From: Gordonia sediminis
GTDB taxonomy: Bacteria; Actinomycetota; Actinomycetes; Mycobacteriales; Mycobacteriaceae
Reading direction: 5' to 3'
DNA length: 64,000 nucleotides
NCBI GenBank assembly: GCA_004193205.1
Contig: RZUM01000020.1
Location: 1 to 64,000, forward strand
Shown: positions 7,519 through 15,700 of the stretch, one piece after another
Position numbering within the stretch: position 1 is the stretch's first letter
Layout of the letters: each line of letters opens with the position of its first letter
Notes under the pieces: model-generated
Seen by the model: the letters and a program-made list of their open reading frames with translations, nothing else
What the model was told of the DNA's origin: nothing
Database searches by the model: none
Translations under genes and position numbers: made by a program

Positions 7519-8538
7519 ATGGAACTCGGAGTCTTCTCCCTCACCGACATCTATCCCGGCTCCACGGATACGGCGGCGTCACGCACCGACGACATCACGG
7601 CATATGGGATCGCCGCAGAGCGAGCGGATCTCGACGTGTTCGGCATCGGGGAGCACCACTCGCGTCAGTTCGCCGTCTCGTCGCCCGCGGTCAACCTCGC
7701 CGCTATCGCGCAGGCGACATCACGTATCCGGCTGACCACGACGGCGACGGTCTTGTCCGTGCTCGATCCAGTGCGGGCCTATCAGGATTTCGCCACCCTG
7801 GACCTGATCAGCCACGGCCGGACCGAGATCTACGCCGGGCGCAGCGCGTTCGCCGAGCCGTTCGCGCTGTTCGGCGAGAACATCGGTGAGCTCGACAGCT
7901 TGTTCGCGGAGAAGCTCGACCTCTTGCTGCGCCTGCGTGGCGAACGGGAGGTCACCTGGCGCGGTGCCCACCGGCCGCCGCTTCACGATGCCGCCCCGAA
8001 CCCGCCCATGCGTGACGATCTGCCGATCTGGGTGGCGGTGGGCGGAACTCCCTCCAGCGCTCAGCGCGCCGGCCTGCTCGGACTGCCCATGGCGCTCGGA
8101 CTCATCGGCGGCACGCTCGATCGCGCCAAGCGGATCGTTGACACCTACCGCGCGGCGGGGCGGGCCGCCGGCCACCCCGACCACGTGCTGAAAGTCGGGA
8201 TCACCAGCCACTTCTACGTAGGTGAGTCGCGGGAAGCCGCACTGGACGAGTTCTTTCCGTACTACCAGCGGTACCTGTCCCCGGACACCAACGGTGGTCG
8301 AGGCTGGCACGTCGACCGCGCCGACGCGTCGAACCTCGCGAGTCGACGCGGCGCGCTCATGGTGGGCGGCCCCCGGGAAATTGCCGAGAAGATTCTCGAC
8401 CTGCACGCCGAGTTGGGGGTGGACCGCTTCCTCGGCCAGGTCGATCTCGGCGGGCTGCCGCGGCCATTGGTGCTCGGGTCGATCCGTCGGTTCGGTGAGG
8501 TGGTCGCACCGGCGGTGCGGCAGGTGATCGGATCCTGA
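7519..8538 (+). CDS. LLM class flavin-dependent oxidoreductase
   Basis: Bacterial luciferase-like monooxygenase of 339 residues with a TIM-barrel fold using FMN or F420. The start MELGVFSLTDIYP and the segment FGIGEHHSRQFAVSSPAV (about 39-56) are typical of the single-component group, with IRLTTTATVLSVLDPVRAYQ after it. ATG 7519 follows a purine-rich stretch and matches the family N-terminus; the open frame upstream covers the promoter and was not used. It is divergent from the XRE regulator, which probably controls it. Substrate not identifiable. Confidence 0.88.
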   Translation: MELGVFSLTDIYPGSTDTAASRTDDITAYGIAAERADLDVFGIGEHHSRQFAVSSPAVNLAAIAQATSRIRLTTTATVLSVLDPVRAYQDFATLDLISHGRTEIYAGRSAFAEPFALFGENIGELDSLFAEKLDLLLRLRGEREVTWRGAHRPPLHDAAPNPPMRDDLPIWVAVGGTPSSAQRAGLLGLPMALGLIGGTLDRAKRIVDTYRAAGRAAGHPDHVLKVGITSHFYVGESREAALDEFFPYYQRYLSPDTNGGRGWHVDRADASNLASRRGALMVGGPREIAEKILDLHAELGVDRFLGQVDLGGLPRPLVLGSIRRFGEVVAPAVRQVIGS

Positions 8539-8601
8539 CAGGCGATGCTCCCGGCGGCTGGGGCTCGCGCCGACGAGTGTCGAGCCCCAACCGCGGCGGC
8601 A

Positions 8602-8860
8602 TCACACGCTGAAGATGAACTCGGCCTGCTCTCGTGCTTGATGACTGCGTGTTCGTCACCGTCATCTCCGACGGAGACGCGAGGATCGTCGTGCCTTCTC
8701 CTGTGGCCACGGGGGAGTACTCGAGAATGTCGATCGGACCGAACCTCTGCGTCACGCCCACGAGTGCCCCGCTGAGGCCGGCACGGTCCAGCACATCGGC
8801 CGGAAACGCTGCCGCACAGATTCCTTCGGAAGCTGGCGACGGCTGGTCGGTCATCTTTTC
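8602..8860 (-). pseudogene. SDR pseudogene with internal deletion
   Basis: Reading leftwards from about 8860, one frame gives ASEGICAAAFPADV and PIDILEYSPVATGEG, matching TADGITAKGFAADV and RIDVLEYSPADAAG of the SDR fragment at 3476-4108. After about 65 codons the similarity stops. A different frame gives HQAREQAEFIFSV and a stop at 8602, matching that gene's C-terminus HVERNRAEHVFTG. The centre of the gene (about 100 residues) and its start are gone. It is a second, more decayed copy of the LEYSP-type SDR. The rest of the 8539-9042 gap holds no gene I can support. Confidence 0.65.
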
Positions 8861-9042
8861 CGGGGCTTCGTCGTACCCGGCGCGCCCATGCCCGCACTGC
8901 CTCCTCCGCCAGATGACGAGGCGCTGTACCGGGCGAGGCCCGCAACACGCCGCAGTCGGACCGATGGCGTACCCGGGTCGAGGCGGTGGCGCGGACTACT
9001 GCGGCTCGGCGTCCGCGGTCGAGGCAGTACCGGAAGTTCGGA

Positions 9043-9840
9043 CTACGACTGCCCGGTCGACACGCCCGCGGAAGGCATCAGCACCGTCGACATCCCGCCG
9101 TCGACGACGATGTCGATACCTGTGATCTGTGAAGCGGCGGGACTCGCCAGGAACATGATGGCCGCGGCGACCTCCTCGGGGGTTCCGAGCTTGCGAAGCG
9201 GCAGCTTCGACTCCCGCATCTCGCGGACTGCACGTTGCTGGGGGTCGTTGAGGTCGTTGAAGACTCCCTCGGTGAGCCCGGTCATCGTCGGACCGGGTGA
9301 CACGCTGTTCGCCCGAATGCCCTCGGGACCCCACTCGAGCGCCATGTGACGGACGAGCATGAACAGCCCGGCCTTCGCCACGCCATAGGCGCCTTGCGGC
9401 GGGGCGGGGTGGTGTCCACAGACCGATCCGGTGGCGACCACGCTACCGCCCCCGGCCTCGATGAGGTGCGGACGCGCAGCTTGTCCGAGCAACCAGGTGG
9501 CTCGCACATTGAGGGCAATCGCACGGTCGAATGCCTCGATCGGAAGATCTTTGAGCAAGTACAGTTCCGGTGCGCCGGCGTTGCTGACGAGTACGTCGAG
9601 TCCACCGAGGAAGCTGACCGACTCCTCGACCACGCGGGCCGGTTCGTCGGCCGACGTCAGGTCGGCGACCACGGTGGTGACGCGATTTCCGTTGGCCCGC
9701 AGCTTGGCGGCGACGTCCTCGAGAGCTTCGGCGGAGATGTCCACCAGACTGAGTGCGGCGCCCTCGGCTGCTGCTTGCTCGGCGACCGCCCGACCGATGC
9801 CGCTGGCGGCTCCGGTCACGATGTAACGGCGTTCGGACAT
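9043..9840 (-). CDS. SDR family oxidoreductase
   Basis: Classical short-chain dehydrogenase/reductase, 265 residues. It has TGAASGIG (cofactor loop, about 9-16), VSNAGAP (NNAG equivalent), the catalytic serine in VATGSVCG and YGVAK (Tyr/Lys pair), and the C-terminal FLASPAASQITGIDIVVDGG. The start ATG 9840 (MSERRYIVTG) is directly before the cofactor motif. The cupin gene ends its frame 11 nt upstream, so the two form a cupin-SDR operon. Likely NAD(P)-dependent alcohol/ketone interconversion; substrate unknown. Confidence 0.9.
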   Translation of the reverse strand: MSERRYIVTGAASGIGRAVAEQAAAEGAALSLVDISAEALEDVAAKLRANGNRVTTVVADLTSADEPARVVEESVSFLGGLDVLVSNAGAPELYLLKDLPIEAFDRAIALNVRATWLLGQAARPHLIEAGGGSVVATGSVCGHHPAPPQGAYGVAKAGLFMLVRHMALEWGPEGIRANSVSPGPTMTGLTEGVFNDLNDPQQRAVREMRESKLPLRKLGTPEEVAAAIMFLASPAASQITGIDIVVDGGMSTVLMPSAGVSTGQS

Positions 9841-9851
9841 GTCGAATCTCC

Positions 9852-10253
9852 CTACTCTGCGGTCACGCCGTCGTTGGCGTGGGTGTAATCCGGGCACGAC
9901 ACCTCTTCGAGCCACGTGGTGGCACCCAGCGTGGTCGACGTGTGGGCCATGAAGGAGTCATGACATGCGCCGTGCCAGTGCTGCTCGCCGGGCCGTGTCC
10001 ACACCATGTCGCCGGCTCGGACGCGTGCCACCGTGCCATCGCGCGAAACGACCAACCCTTCGCCGGACGTGATGGTGAGCAACTGTCCCCGTTCGTGGTG
10101 GTGCCAGAACGTGCGCGCGCCGGGCGCGAAATACACCGTGCTCATCGCCACGTCGTCGGTGTTGAGGAGGTGGTCACCCCAGGCGGTACCCGTGAAGGGT
10201 CCGGTCCGCTCCTGCGTCGGGGTGTCGGGCACCCGACCCCTGATGATCTCCAC
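9852..10253 (-). CDS. Cupin domain protein
   Basis: Single-domain cupin of 133 residues. Cupin motif 1 is visible as the histidine cluster FWHHHERGQLLTITSGEG (about 49-66) and motif 2 as DMVWTRPGEQHWHGA (about 81-95), giving the usual metal-binding His/Glu set. Such proteins often sit with carboxymuconolactone decarboxylases and oxidoreductases. It heads a two-gene unit with the SDR. A truncated paralogue is at 1774-1920, itself overlapping a CMD gene, suggesting the two regions share ancestry. Function beyond small-molecule binding or catalysis is not readable. Confidence 0.88.
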   Translation of the reverse strand: MEIIRGRVPDTPTQERTGPFTGTAWGDHLLNTDDVAMSTVYFAPGARTFWHHHERGQLLTITSGEGLVVSRDGTVARVRAGDMVWTRPGEQHWHGACHDSFMAHTSTTLGATTWLEEVSCPDYTHANDGVTAE

Positions 10254-10257
10254 TTGA

Positions 10258-11140
10258 CCTCCTTCATGGAGTGCCGTCCGAGCGCACCCACTATTGATTG
10301 CAATAAATACAGTGAACCTATGTGGGTCTGTTCGTCAACCCCTGGGGCTCGGGAGAGCGTGTGGTGCCGAGACCTCGCGGTATGTCATCGAGTGGAGCCC
10401 GCGGAGCGTGCGATGGGCCGACTCTCCGCGCTACGAGTAGCCCCACCCGGGGTGACGGCTACCGGATCAGCTCCACTAGATCGTTCGCCGCCTGTCGATG
10501 TTCGCGTACGTTCGGACTCAGGCCAGCATCTGTCGGGGTGTCCGGTTGGCGGCTGCGAGTTCGGCCCGCTCGGGTCCGCCGTTGGGGCCCGTCCGGATGT
10601 TTCACGCCGCGCCTGGTCGTAGGCGGGTCACGCTCATGAATTGCCCATCAGCCAGTCGTCGATCTTCACAACCGACAGCTCCGAGAGCCCGGCGCGCTGG
10701 GAGAATGTGCCCAGCATCGAGAAACTGCCGTAGTCCTTCGGTGGCCATGTCGAGGACACCGAGAGTACCTCGGACATGCCAGTTTTGGCGGAATCGTTCA
10801 GCGAGGATCGGCCGGGTATCCACATCAGCGATTCGATCGACTTCGTGCGTGTGCTTTCGGGTCCATGATCCTCGAACTCGACCGATGCGAGGCGCTGGTC
10901 ACGAAGGGCGACATCATCTTGCGCGGTGGATGGCACAACTGCGCAGCGAGGGAATCGAACCATGCACGGTCGCTTCGGTTCTCGTGGGAACCACCCGAAC
11001 CGAGTCGAGCGAGGCCCCGCGAACACCGAAACCTCCCAGCAACTTGAAGCCGCCTCGGTCGGCTGACCGGCCTTGCGTCGCGATCACTCTGCGACGTCAG
11101 CGGTCGGCGCCCGCTGCCGGGATCGCCGGGTGGTTATGCG
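10258..11140. other. 880-bp gap without a convincing gene
   Basis: Several open frames cross this stretch but none has convincing family features. A minus-strand frame at about 10634-10885 reads QRLASVEFEDHGP and, after an apparent frame change, RFRQNWHVRGTLGVLD. This is faintly like the end of an AHSA1/SRPBCC domain, so a decayed gene is possible. An AT-rich stretch near 10290-10320 could be the promoter of the cupin operon (minus strand). Confidence 0.3.
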
Positions 11141-11779
11141 CTATCGGCTGTCCCGCTTCCACTCTCGAGGAGGTGGAACAAGTTCCTGTTCGCCCGCGTG
11201 GCGGAAGGCCTGCAGCATATACTGGGCAAATCGGCGCCAGCTGTCGGGTGATTCTCGTCCGAGGTTGGCCACGATGCCTGCGTTGGCATTGAGCACCAGA
11301 TACAAGTCGCTGTGGTCGAAGTCCGCTCGCATCGCGCCGGCGGCCTTGACTCGGTCCACGAGCACCACACTGGCGTCATACGCCCGCGTGATCTCACTGC
11401 GGAACAGGGCGGTGGCGCCGTCGGGGTGCAAGATCAGCTCGCTGAACGCCAGGTCGGTGGCCTGCTGTTCGAGGATGAAGACGACGTATTCCTCGAACGC
11501 GAGCCACGGATTGTTCTCGGCCTGCGCAGCCGCTTGTTCGGAGCGGTCGGCGTAGTGGGTGATCTTCGCCTCCATCACCACCGCCACGAGGTCGTCGATG
11601 GTGGGGAAGCGACGATAGATCGTGCCGACCCCGACGCCGGCGATGTCGGCGATGTGCTCGAGCGTGACCGTTGTTCCCTTCTCGGCGAACACATCCGCAG
11701 CGGCGCAGATGATGGCCTGCCGGTTGCGCTCGGCGTCGGCGCGCAACGGTTTGGGGCCTGCGCCTGGTGTCTGTGCCAT
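11141..11779 (-). CDS. TetR family transcriptional regulator
   Basis: Repressor-type regulator of 212 residues. The N-terminal helix-turn-helix is clear: ADVFAEKGTTVTLEHIADIAGVGVGTIYRRF (in two parts, about residues 26-56). The variable C-terminal ligand-binding helices follow. The start ATG 11779 (MAQTPGAGPKPLRADAERNR) is preferred over 11857, which would run through the intergenic operator. It is divergent from the quinone-oxidoreductase/NAD-binding pair and probably represses it and itself through a site in the 200-bp gap. Confidence 0.9.
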   Translation of the reverse strand: MAQTPGAGPKPLRADAERNRQAIICAAADVFAEKGTTVTLEHIADIAGVGVGTIYRRFPTIDDLVAVVMEAKITHYADRSEQAAAQAENNPWLAFEEYVVFILEQQATDLAFSELILHPDGATALFRSEITRAYDASVVLVDRVKAAGAMRADFDHSDLYLVLNANAGIVANLGRESPDSWRRFAQYMLQAFRHAGEQELVPPPREWKRDSR

Positions 11780-11840
11780 CGGCCCATGATAGCAATCCGG
11801 AGCGGTTCTTCCGGTTAAGTGCCGACGGATGTGGTATATG

Positions 11841-11860
11841 TGGAATATCTGCTCCATTTG
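11841..11860. promoter_or_regulatory. Operator-like TGGA-N8-TCCATTTG sequence, copy 2
   Basis: TGGAATATCTGCTCCATTTG lies between the divergent TetR and oxidoreductase genes. It matches the copy at 7419-7438 at 17 of 20 positions and has the same TGGA-N8-TCCA inverted repeat, with TTGACATG following a few bases downstream. Confidence 0.5.
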
Positions 11861-11975
11861 CTTGTTGACATGTGAGTAGGCGGAGCAATCGCTCTACTGC
11901 GCCGAAGTACGACGGCCGGTCGGTCGTCGACGTCGCCCCAGTGGGGTGCCACACCATCCAGCAAGGAGAAATACC

Positions 11976-12905
11976 ATGCGCGCATTTGTGCTTCCCGACT
12001 TCGACGTAACCCCCGGGGTCATCGATCTGGACATCCCCGAGCCCGCAGAGGGGGAGGTCCGCGTGCGGATCCACGCGGCATCGATCAACGGCTTCGACCT
12101 CGCGGTAGCGGGCGGTTCCCTCAACGGAATGATGGATCACCGCTTCCCGGTGGTGCTGGGCAAGGACTTCGCCGGCGAGATCGACGCCGTCGGTGCCGGT
12201 GTGACCGACTATCGCGTCGGCGACCGGGTGTTCGGTGTGGTCACCAAGCCCTACCTCGGTGATGGATCGTTTGCCGAGTACGTCACCGTGCCCACAGCTG
12301 TCGGCCTTGCCAAGCTCCCCGAGAGCATCGACTTCGTCACCGGTGCCGGACTGGGCCTCGCGGGTTCGGCCGCGCTCGCGGCCGTCGACGCCGCCGAACT
12401 GTCCGAGGGGCAGCGGGTGCTCGTCGTCGGGGCGACCGGAGGAGTCGGCAACCAGGTGGTCCAGCTGGCCGCCCGCGCTGGTGCGCATGTGCTCGCCACG
12501 GCGGCCAACGAGGAGGCGGCGCAACATCTCACCGGACTCGGTGCCGCTGAGATCGTCGACCACACCGCGGATCTCGGCGCAGCGGTCAAGGGCAGCCAGC
12601 CGGGTGGGGTCGACGTGATCTTCCACCTCGCCGGTGACCCCACCGCTCTCGTGGGTCTGGTGCGCTCGGGTGGTCGGATCGTGTCCACCATCGTCCCGCC
12701 CGGCCAGCAGCTCGCCGACAATGTGGAGACCGTCGGGATCTACGCGCAGCCGGATGCCGCGACTCTCGGTCGGCTCGGTGACAGCGTCGCTGCCGGCAAC
12801 GCGAGCGTGAGCGTGCAGCGCACCTTCACCCTCGACGAGGCTTCCGCCGCGTTTGACGCCTTCGCCGGGGGCACCCTCGGCAAGATCGTGATCACCGTCC
12901 GGTGA
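11976..12905 (+). CDS. NADPH:quinone oxidoreductase-like MDR protein
   Basis: Zinc-free medium-chain dehydrogenase/reductase, 309 residues. The N-terminal GroES-like domain includes ASINGFDLAVAGG (about 42-54) and VLGKDFAGEIDAVG. The Rossmann part has VVGATGGVGNQVVQLA (about 151-166), an AxxGxxG loop typical of NADPH-using quinone reductases. No zinc cysteines are present. ATG 11976 follows AAGGAG. It runs into the next gene with a 4-nt overlap, forming a two-gene redox/stress operon controlled by the divergent TetR. Confidence 0.88.
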   Translation: MRAFVLPDFDVTPGVIDLDIPEPAEGEVRVRIHAASINGFDLAVAGGSLNGMMDHRFPVVLGKDFAGEIDAVGAGVTDYRVGDRVFGVVTKPYLGDGSFAEYVTVPTAVGLAKLPESIDFVTGAGLGLAGSAALAAVDAAELSEGQRVLVVGATGGVGNQVVQLAARAGAHVLATAANEEAAQHLTGLGAAEIVDHTADLGAAVKGSQPGGVDVIFHLAGDPTALVGLVRSGGRIVSTIVPPGQQLADNVETVGIYAQPDAATLGRLGDSVAAGNASVSVQRTFTLDEASAAFDAFAGGTLGKIVITVR

Positions 12906-12919
12906 CACCAGGCAAGACC

Positions 12920-13561
12920 ATGAATGTCACCGTATTCGGCGCCACCGGCGCTATCGGATCACTCACCGTCGCTGAGCTTCTGGAACGCGGCCACACCGTC
13001 ACCGCGTACGCCCGCAATCCGGACAAGCTACCGGCGAAGTGGCGCGACCGCGTCCGGGTCGTGATCGGCGAGGTGTCCGACGCGAACACCATCGATGCCG
13101 CCGTGGCGGATGCGGATTGCGTGGTCAGCGCTCTGGGCCCGAGCCTGGACCGGAAAGCCTCCGGTCATCCGTTGATCGAGGGAACACGGCACATCCTCGA
13201 CGCGATGAAGCGACACGACGTCGATCGCTACGTGGGGCACGCGACTCCGAGTGTCTTGGATCCCCGCGAGAAGCCGACGCTGCAGACGCGACTCATCTCG
13301 TTCATGGGCCACACGATGTACCCGCGTGCCTACCGGGAGCTACTCGGCATGACCGACCTCATCACCAACTCGGGACTGCGGTGGACAATCATCCGCTTCA
13401 CCGCACCCAAAGATGGTCCCGCCGTTGGTCATCTGCGGGTCGGCTTCTACGGCACCGACAAGATCGGCTTCGCGGTGACCCGCGCCGATATCGCGGCTAT
13501 CACTGCCGCGCAGGTCGATGACGACCGCTATGTCGATGCCGCGCCGGCGATCAGCAATTGA
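12920..13561 (+). CDS. NAD(P)-binding protein, atypical SDR (NmrA/BVR-like)
   Basis: Small Rossmann protein of 213 residues that starts MNVTVFGATGAIGS, with the GxxGxxG dinucleotide loop at residues 7-13. It then follows the atypical SDR pattern (AVADADCVVSALGPS, LRWTIIRFTAPKDG). There is no classical YxxxK. Such proteins act as NAD(P)H-dependent reductases or redox sensors. A GTG at 12902 overlaps the stop of the oxidoreductase and is an alternative start giving six more residues; ATG 12920 fits the fold better. Same operon as the quinone oxidoreductase. Confidence 0.85.
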   Translation: MNVTVFGATGAIGSLTVAELLERGHTVTAYARNPDKLPAKWRDRVRVVIGEVSDANTIDAAVADADCVVSALGPSLDRKASGHPLIEGTRHILDAMKRHDVDRYVGHATPSVLDPREKPTLQTRLISFMGHTMYPRAYRELLGMTDLITNSGLRWTIIRFTAPKDGPAVGHLRVGFYGTDKIGFAVTRADIAAITAAQVDDDRYVDAAPAISN

Positions 13562-13646
13562 GTATCGCACTCATGGCCGCTGGGTGGTTTGTCTTGCAGT
13601 TCCTCCGCGGCGACCTGCAGTTGGTCGCGATGATCCCGAAAATCAC

Positions 13647-14231
13647 CTATCGCGCGGCGTTACCCCACCTCAGCACTTCGTCGACGAGCTCCCGCAGGTC
13701 TGTTGTCGTGGGGACCTCGCGGTCCTGGCGTTGGAAAGTTCTCGCCAAGATCGCGCCCACGAAGGCCCGGACCAGCCAGGTGACCTCACCCGGCTGAATC
13801 TGCCCGGACTGCTGGGCGGATTCGAACGCGGCCACCAAAGCTTCCGACATCGGCTGGAGTACCCGCTGCTGCAACCGTGCGAACGTGTCCGGATGCCGCT
13901 GCGCGTCCGCGGCCACCCGCAGTTGTATGTCCAATGAGCCCGACGCGAGGTTGTCGATGAACCGTGCGCCGAGAGTCAGCAGGTCGGTGTGCAGGTCTCC
14001 CGAGGTCTCGAATGTGAACGTCGCGATCTCGCCCAGGGCATCTTCCAGGAGCGACTCTGTCGATGACCAGCGGGCGGCGACAGCGTTGCGTGACACACCC
14101 GCTCGCGCCGCCACACGCCGGATGCTGAAGCCCTCGACGCCGGCATCCGCCAATTCTTCACGTGCCGCATCCAGGATTCGAGGCCGCAGTGACTCGTCCT
14201 TGGGGCGCCCTCGTGTCCTCGCGTTCGTCAC
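13647..14231 (-). CDS. TetR family transcriptional regulator
   Basis: Regulator of about 194 residues with an N-terminal helix-turn-helix (AGVEGFSIRRVAARAGVS, then RNAVAARWSSTESLL) and a C-terminal TetR ligand domain (LVRAFVGAILARTFQRQ). I chose the GTG at 14231, preceded by a GAGGA-like site; an ATG at 14288 would place the start inside the intergenic inverted repeat. It is divergent from the cytochrome P450, whose expression it probably controls. Confidence 0.85.
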   Translation of the reverse strand: MTNARTRGRPKDESLRPRILDAAREELADAGVEGFSIRRVAARAGVSRNAVAARWSSTESLLEDALGEIATFTFETSGDLHTDLLTLGARFIDNLASGSLDIQLRVAADAQRHPDTFARLQQRVLQPMSEALVAAFESAQQSGQIQPGEVTWLVRAFVGAILARTFQRQDREVPTTTDLRELVDEVLRWGNAAR

Positions 14232-14274
14232 GTCCTCAGTCTCCCATTGACAACGGATCGCGGGACGCTCACTA

Positions 14275-14299
14275 TTTAAGGACCGCACTGGTACCTAAA
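14275..14299. promoter_or_regulatory. Candidate TetR operator between TetR and P450
   Basis: Imperfect inverted repeat: TTTAAGGACC, 5-nt spacer, GGTACCTAAA, with 8 of 10 positions symmetric. It ends 13 nt before the P450 start and lies upstream of the divergent TetR start, where an autoregulatory operator would be expected. Confidence 0.5.
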
Positions 14300-14312
14300 A
14301 TGGGGAGACGCG

Positions 14313-15533
14313 TTGACCACCACAAACTGTCCTTACAACCCGTTCGATGCGGAGACCCTCGAAGATCCGTTCCCTGCTTACCGGCAGGCCCGCGGCGGTT
14401 GTCCCGTTCATCACTTCACCGAGCAGGAACCGGGCTTCTACACCGCGTTTCGCTATGACGACGTGGCGGCCATCGTGTCTGATCCCGACGAGTGGACGGC
14501 GAAGTATGGCTTGTCGCCGCGGTTTCAGCGTGGTGTCGGCTTCAACAACGATGGACCCGAGCATCGCAAGTTCCGCAAGGCCACGGTCGACAGCCTCGCC
14601 CCACGGAACCTGAAGATCGTTGAGCCGGAGATCCATCAACTCGTGGATGAGCTCCTCGACGACATGGCGGGTGCGACATCCGGAGATTTTCACGAGATGT
14701 TCGCGGCCCCGCTGCCGATCGGTGTCATCGCCCGACTCATGGGCATCACAGGCGACCTCGGGCACTTCAAGAAGCTGTCCGATGCGCTGATGGAGGAGGG
14801 GATGAACAACGCCGATTCGGACGGGGCGGGATTCCGTCGGGTTCTCGCCGAGTTGAACTCCTACTGGGCCGAGCAGCTCGCGCCCCGTCGCGCACTGCTT
14901 TCGGGGGTAGACGATCCCAACACCGGGCACCTGGGCGCGGAGCTACCGGATGACATCATGTCCCGCCTGCTTCTCTTCCGCAACGACGACGGCGAGGCGC
15001 TCAGCGAATTCGAGATCAACAACACTTTGATGAACATGTTGCTCGCCGGCAATGAGACCACCACGTCGCTCCTGACGAACCTCGTGTGGCGTCTGCTCGA
15101 GGACAGGTCCCGGTGGGAGGCTGTTCGCGACGACCGATCCCTTCTTCCGAGCGCGATCGAGGAAAGTCTGCGTTTTGACGCTCCGGTACTCGGCATGTTC
15201 CGTACGAGCGTCGAGGAGACGGAGCTCGGCGGGATGAGGATACCGGCGAAGACGAAGATCATGGCGACGTATGGATCGGCCAATCGTGATCCGGAGAAGT
15301 TCAGCGATCCTGACGAGTTCCGCCTCGACCGCCCTCGCGGTGAGGTGTTGCAGCATATGGCTTTCGGTCGCGGTCCACACGCGTGTCCGGGCGCGCCGCT
15401 CACTCGCCTCGAGGTCACGATCGCGATGAACGGACTCCTGGATCGGTTCCCGGGTCTTCGACTGGATGGCGTCAGTGAACGCATCACACCCTTCAACTTC
15501 TGGGGAAGGCGATACCTGCCGCTCGCGTGGTGA
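14313..15533 (+). CDS. Cytochrome P450
   Basis: Soluble bacterial P450 of 406 residues. The hallmarks are present in order: I-helix LLAGNETTTSLL (about 245-256, oxygen-binding A/G-x-x-T-T), K-helix ESLRFDAPV (ExxR, about 286-294) and the haem loop FGRGPHACPGAPLTRLE (about 350-366, axial Cys). Start TTG 14313 follows GGGGAG at good spacing. No ferredoxin or ferredoxin reductase lies nearby, so electrons must come from elsewhere. Probable role: hydroxylation of a hydrophobic substrate; divergent TetR control. Confidence 0.92.
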   Translation: MTTTNCPYNPFDAETLEDPFPAYRQARGGCPVHHFTEQEPGFYTAFRYDDVAAIVSDPDEWTAKYGLSPRFQRGVGFNNDGPEHRKFRKATVDSLAPRNLKIVEPEIHQLVDELLDDMAGATSGDFHEMFAAPLPIGVIARLMGITGDLGHFKKLSDALMEEGMNNADSDGAGFRRVLAELNSYWAEQLAPRRALLSGVDDPNTGHLGAELPDDIMSRLLLFRNDDGEALSEFEINNTLMNMLLAGNETTTSLLTNLVWRLLEDRSRWEAVRDDRSLLPSAIEESLRFDAPVLGMFRTSVEETELGGMRIPAKTKIMATYGSANRDPEKFSDPDEFRLDRPRGEVLQHMAFGRGPHACPGAPLTRLEVTIAMNGLLDRFPGLRLDGVSERITPFNFWGRRYLPLAW

Positions 15534-15574
15534 CAGCGCGGACGCCGGGGCTGCCGCGAAGAACGGGCACAGGA

Positions 15575-15615
15575 TTGACACACACTGACATATAGATTAA
15601 TGATTACAGGGTAAG
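15575..15615 (+). promoter_or_regulatory. Promoter and AT-rich element upstream of kinase operon
   Basis: A consensus -35 TTGACA (15575-15580) lies 17 nt before TAATGA. TATAGATTAATGATTACAGG (15591-15610) resembles the AT-rich elements in front of many other operons in this window, notably TATAGATTAATTATCTG near 27482. Confidence 0.5.
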
Positions 15616-15700
15616 CGTCAGCGCGACTCGAGGTGAGATCGCGGCCCGGGCTCATCTGGGCGTGGCGTCGTCATGGAATCGCGGATGCGAGGTGAACCCT

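Noticed and set aside
10634-10885. SRPBCC/AHSA1-like gene remnant on the minus strand
   Set aside because: VEFEDHGP and RFRQNWHVRGTLG are suggestive only, lie in different frames, and the similarity is too short to call a pseudogene.
11394-12908. 504-codon minus-strand open frame
   Set aside because: Overlaps the TetR in another frame and is antisense to the quinone oxidoreductase; composition is that of a shadow frame.
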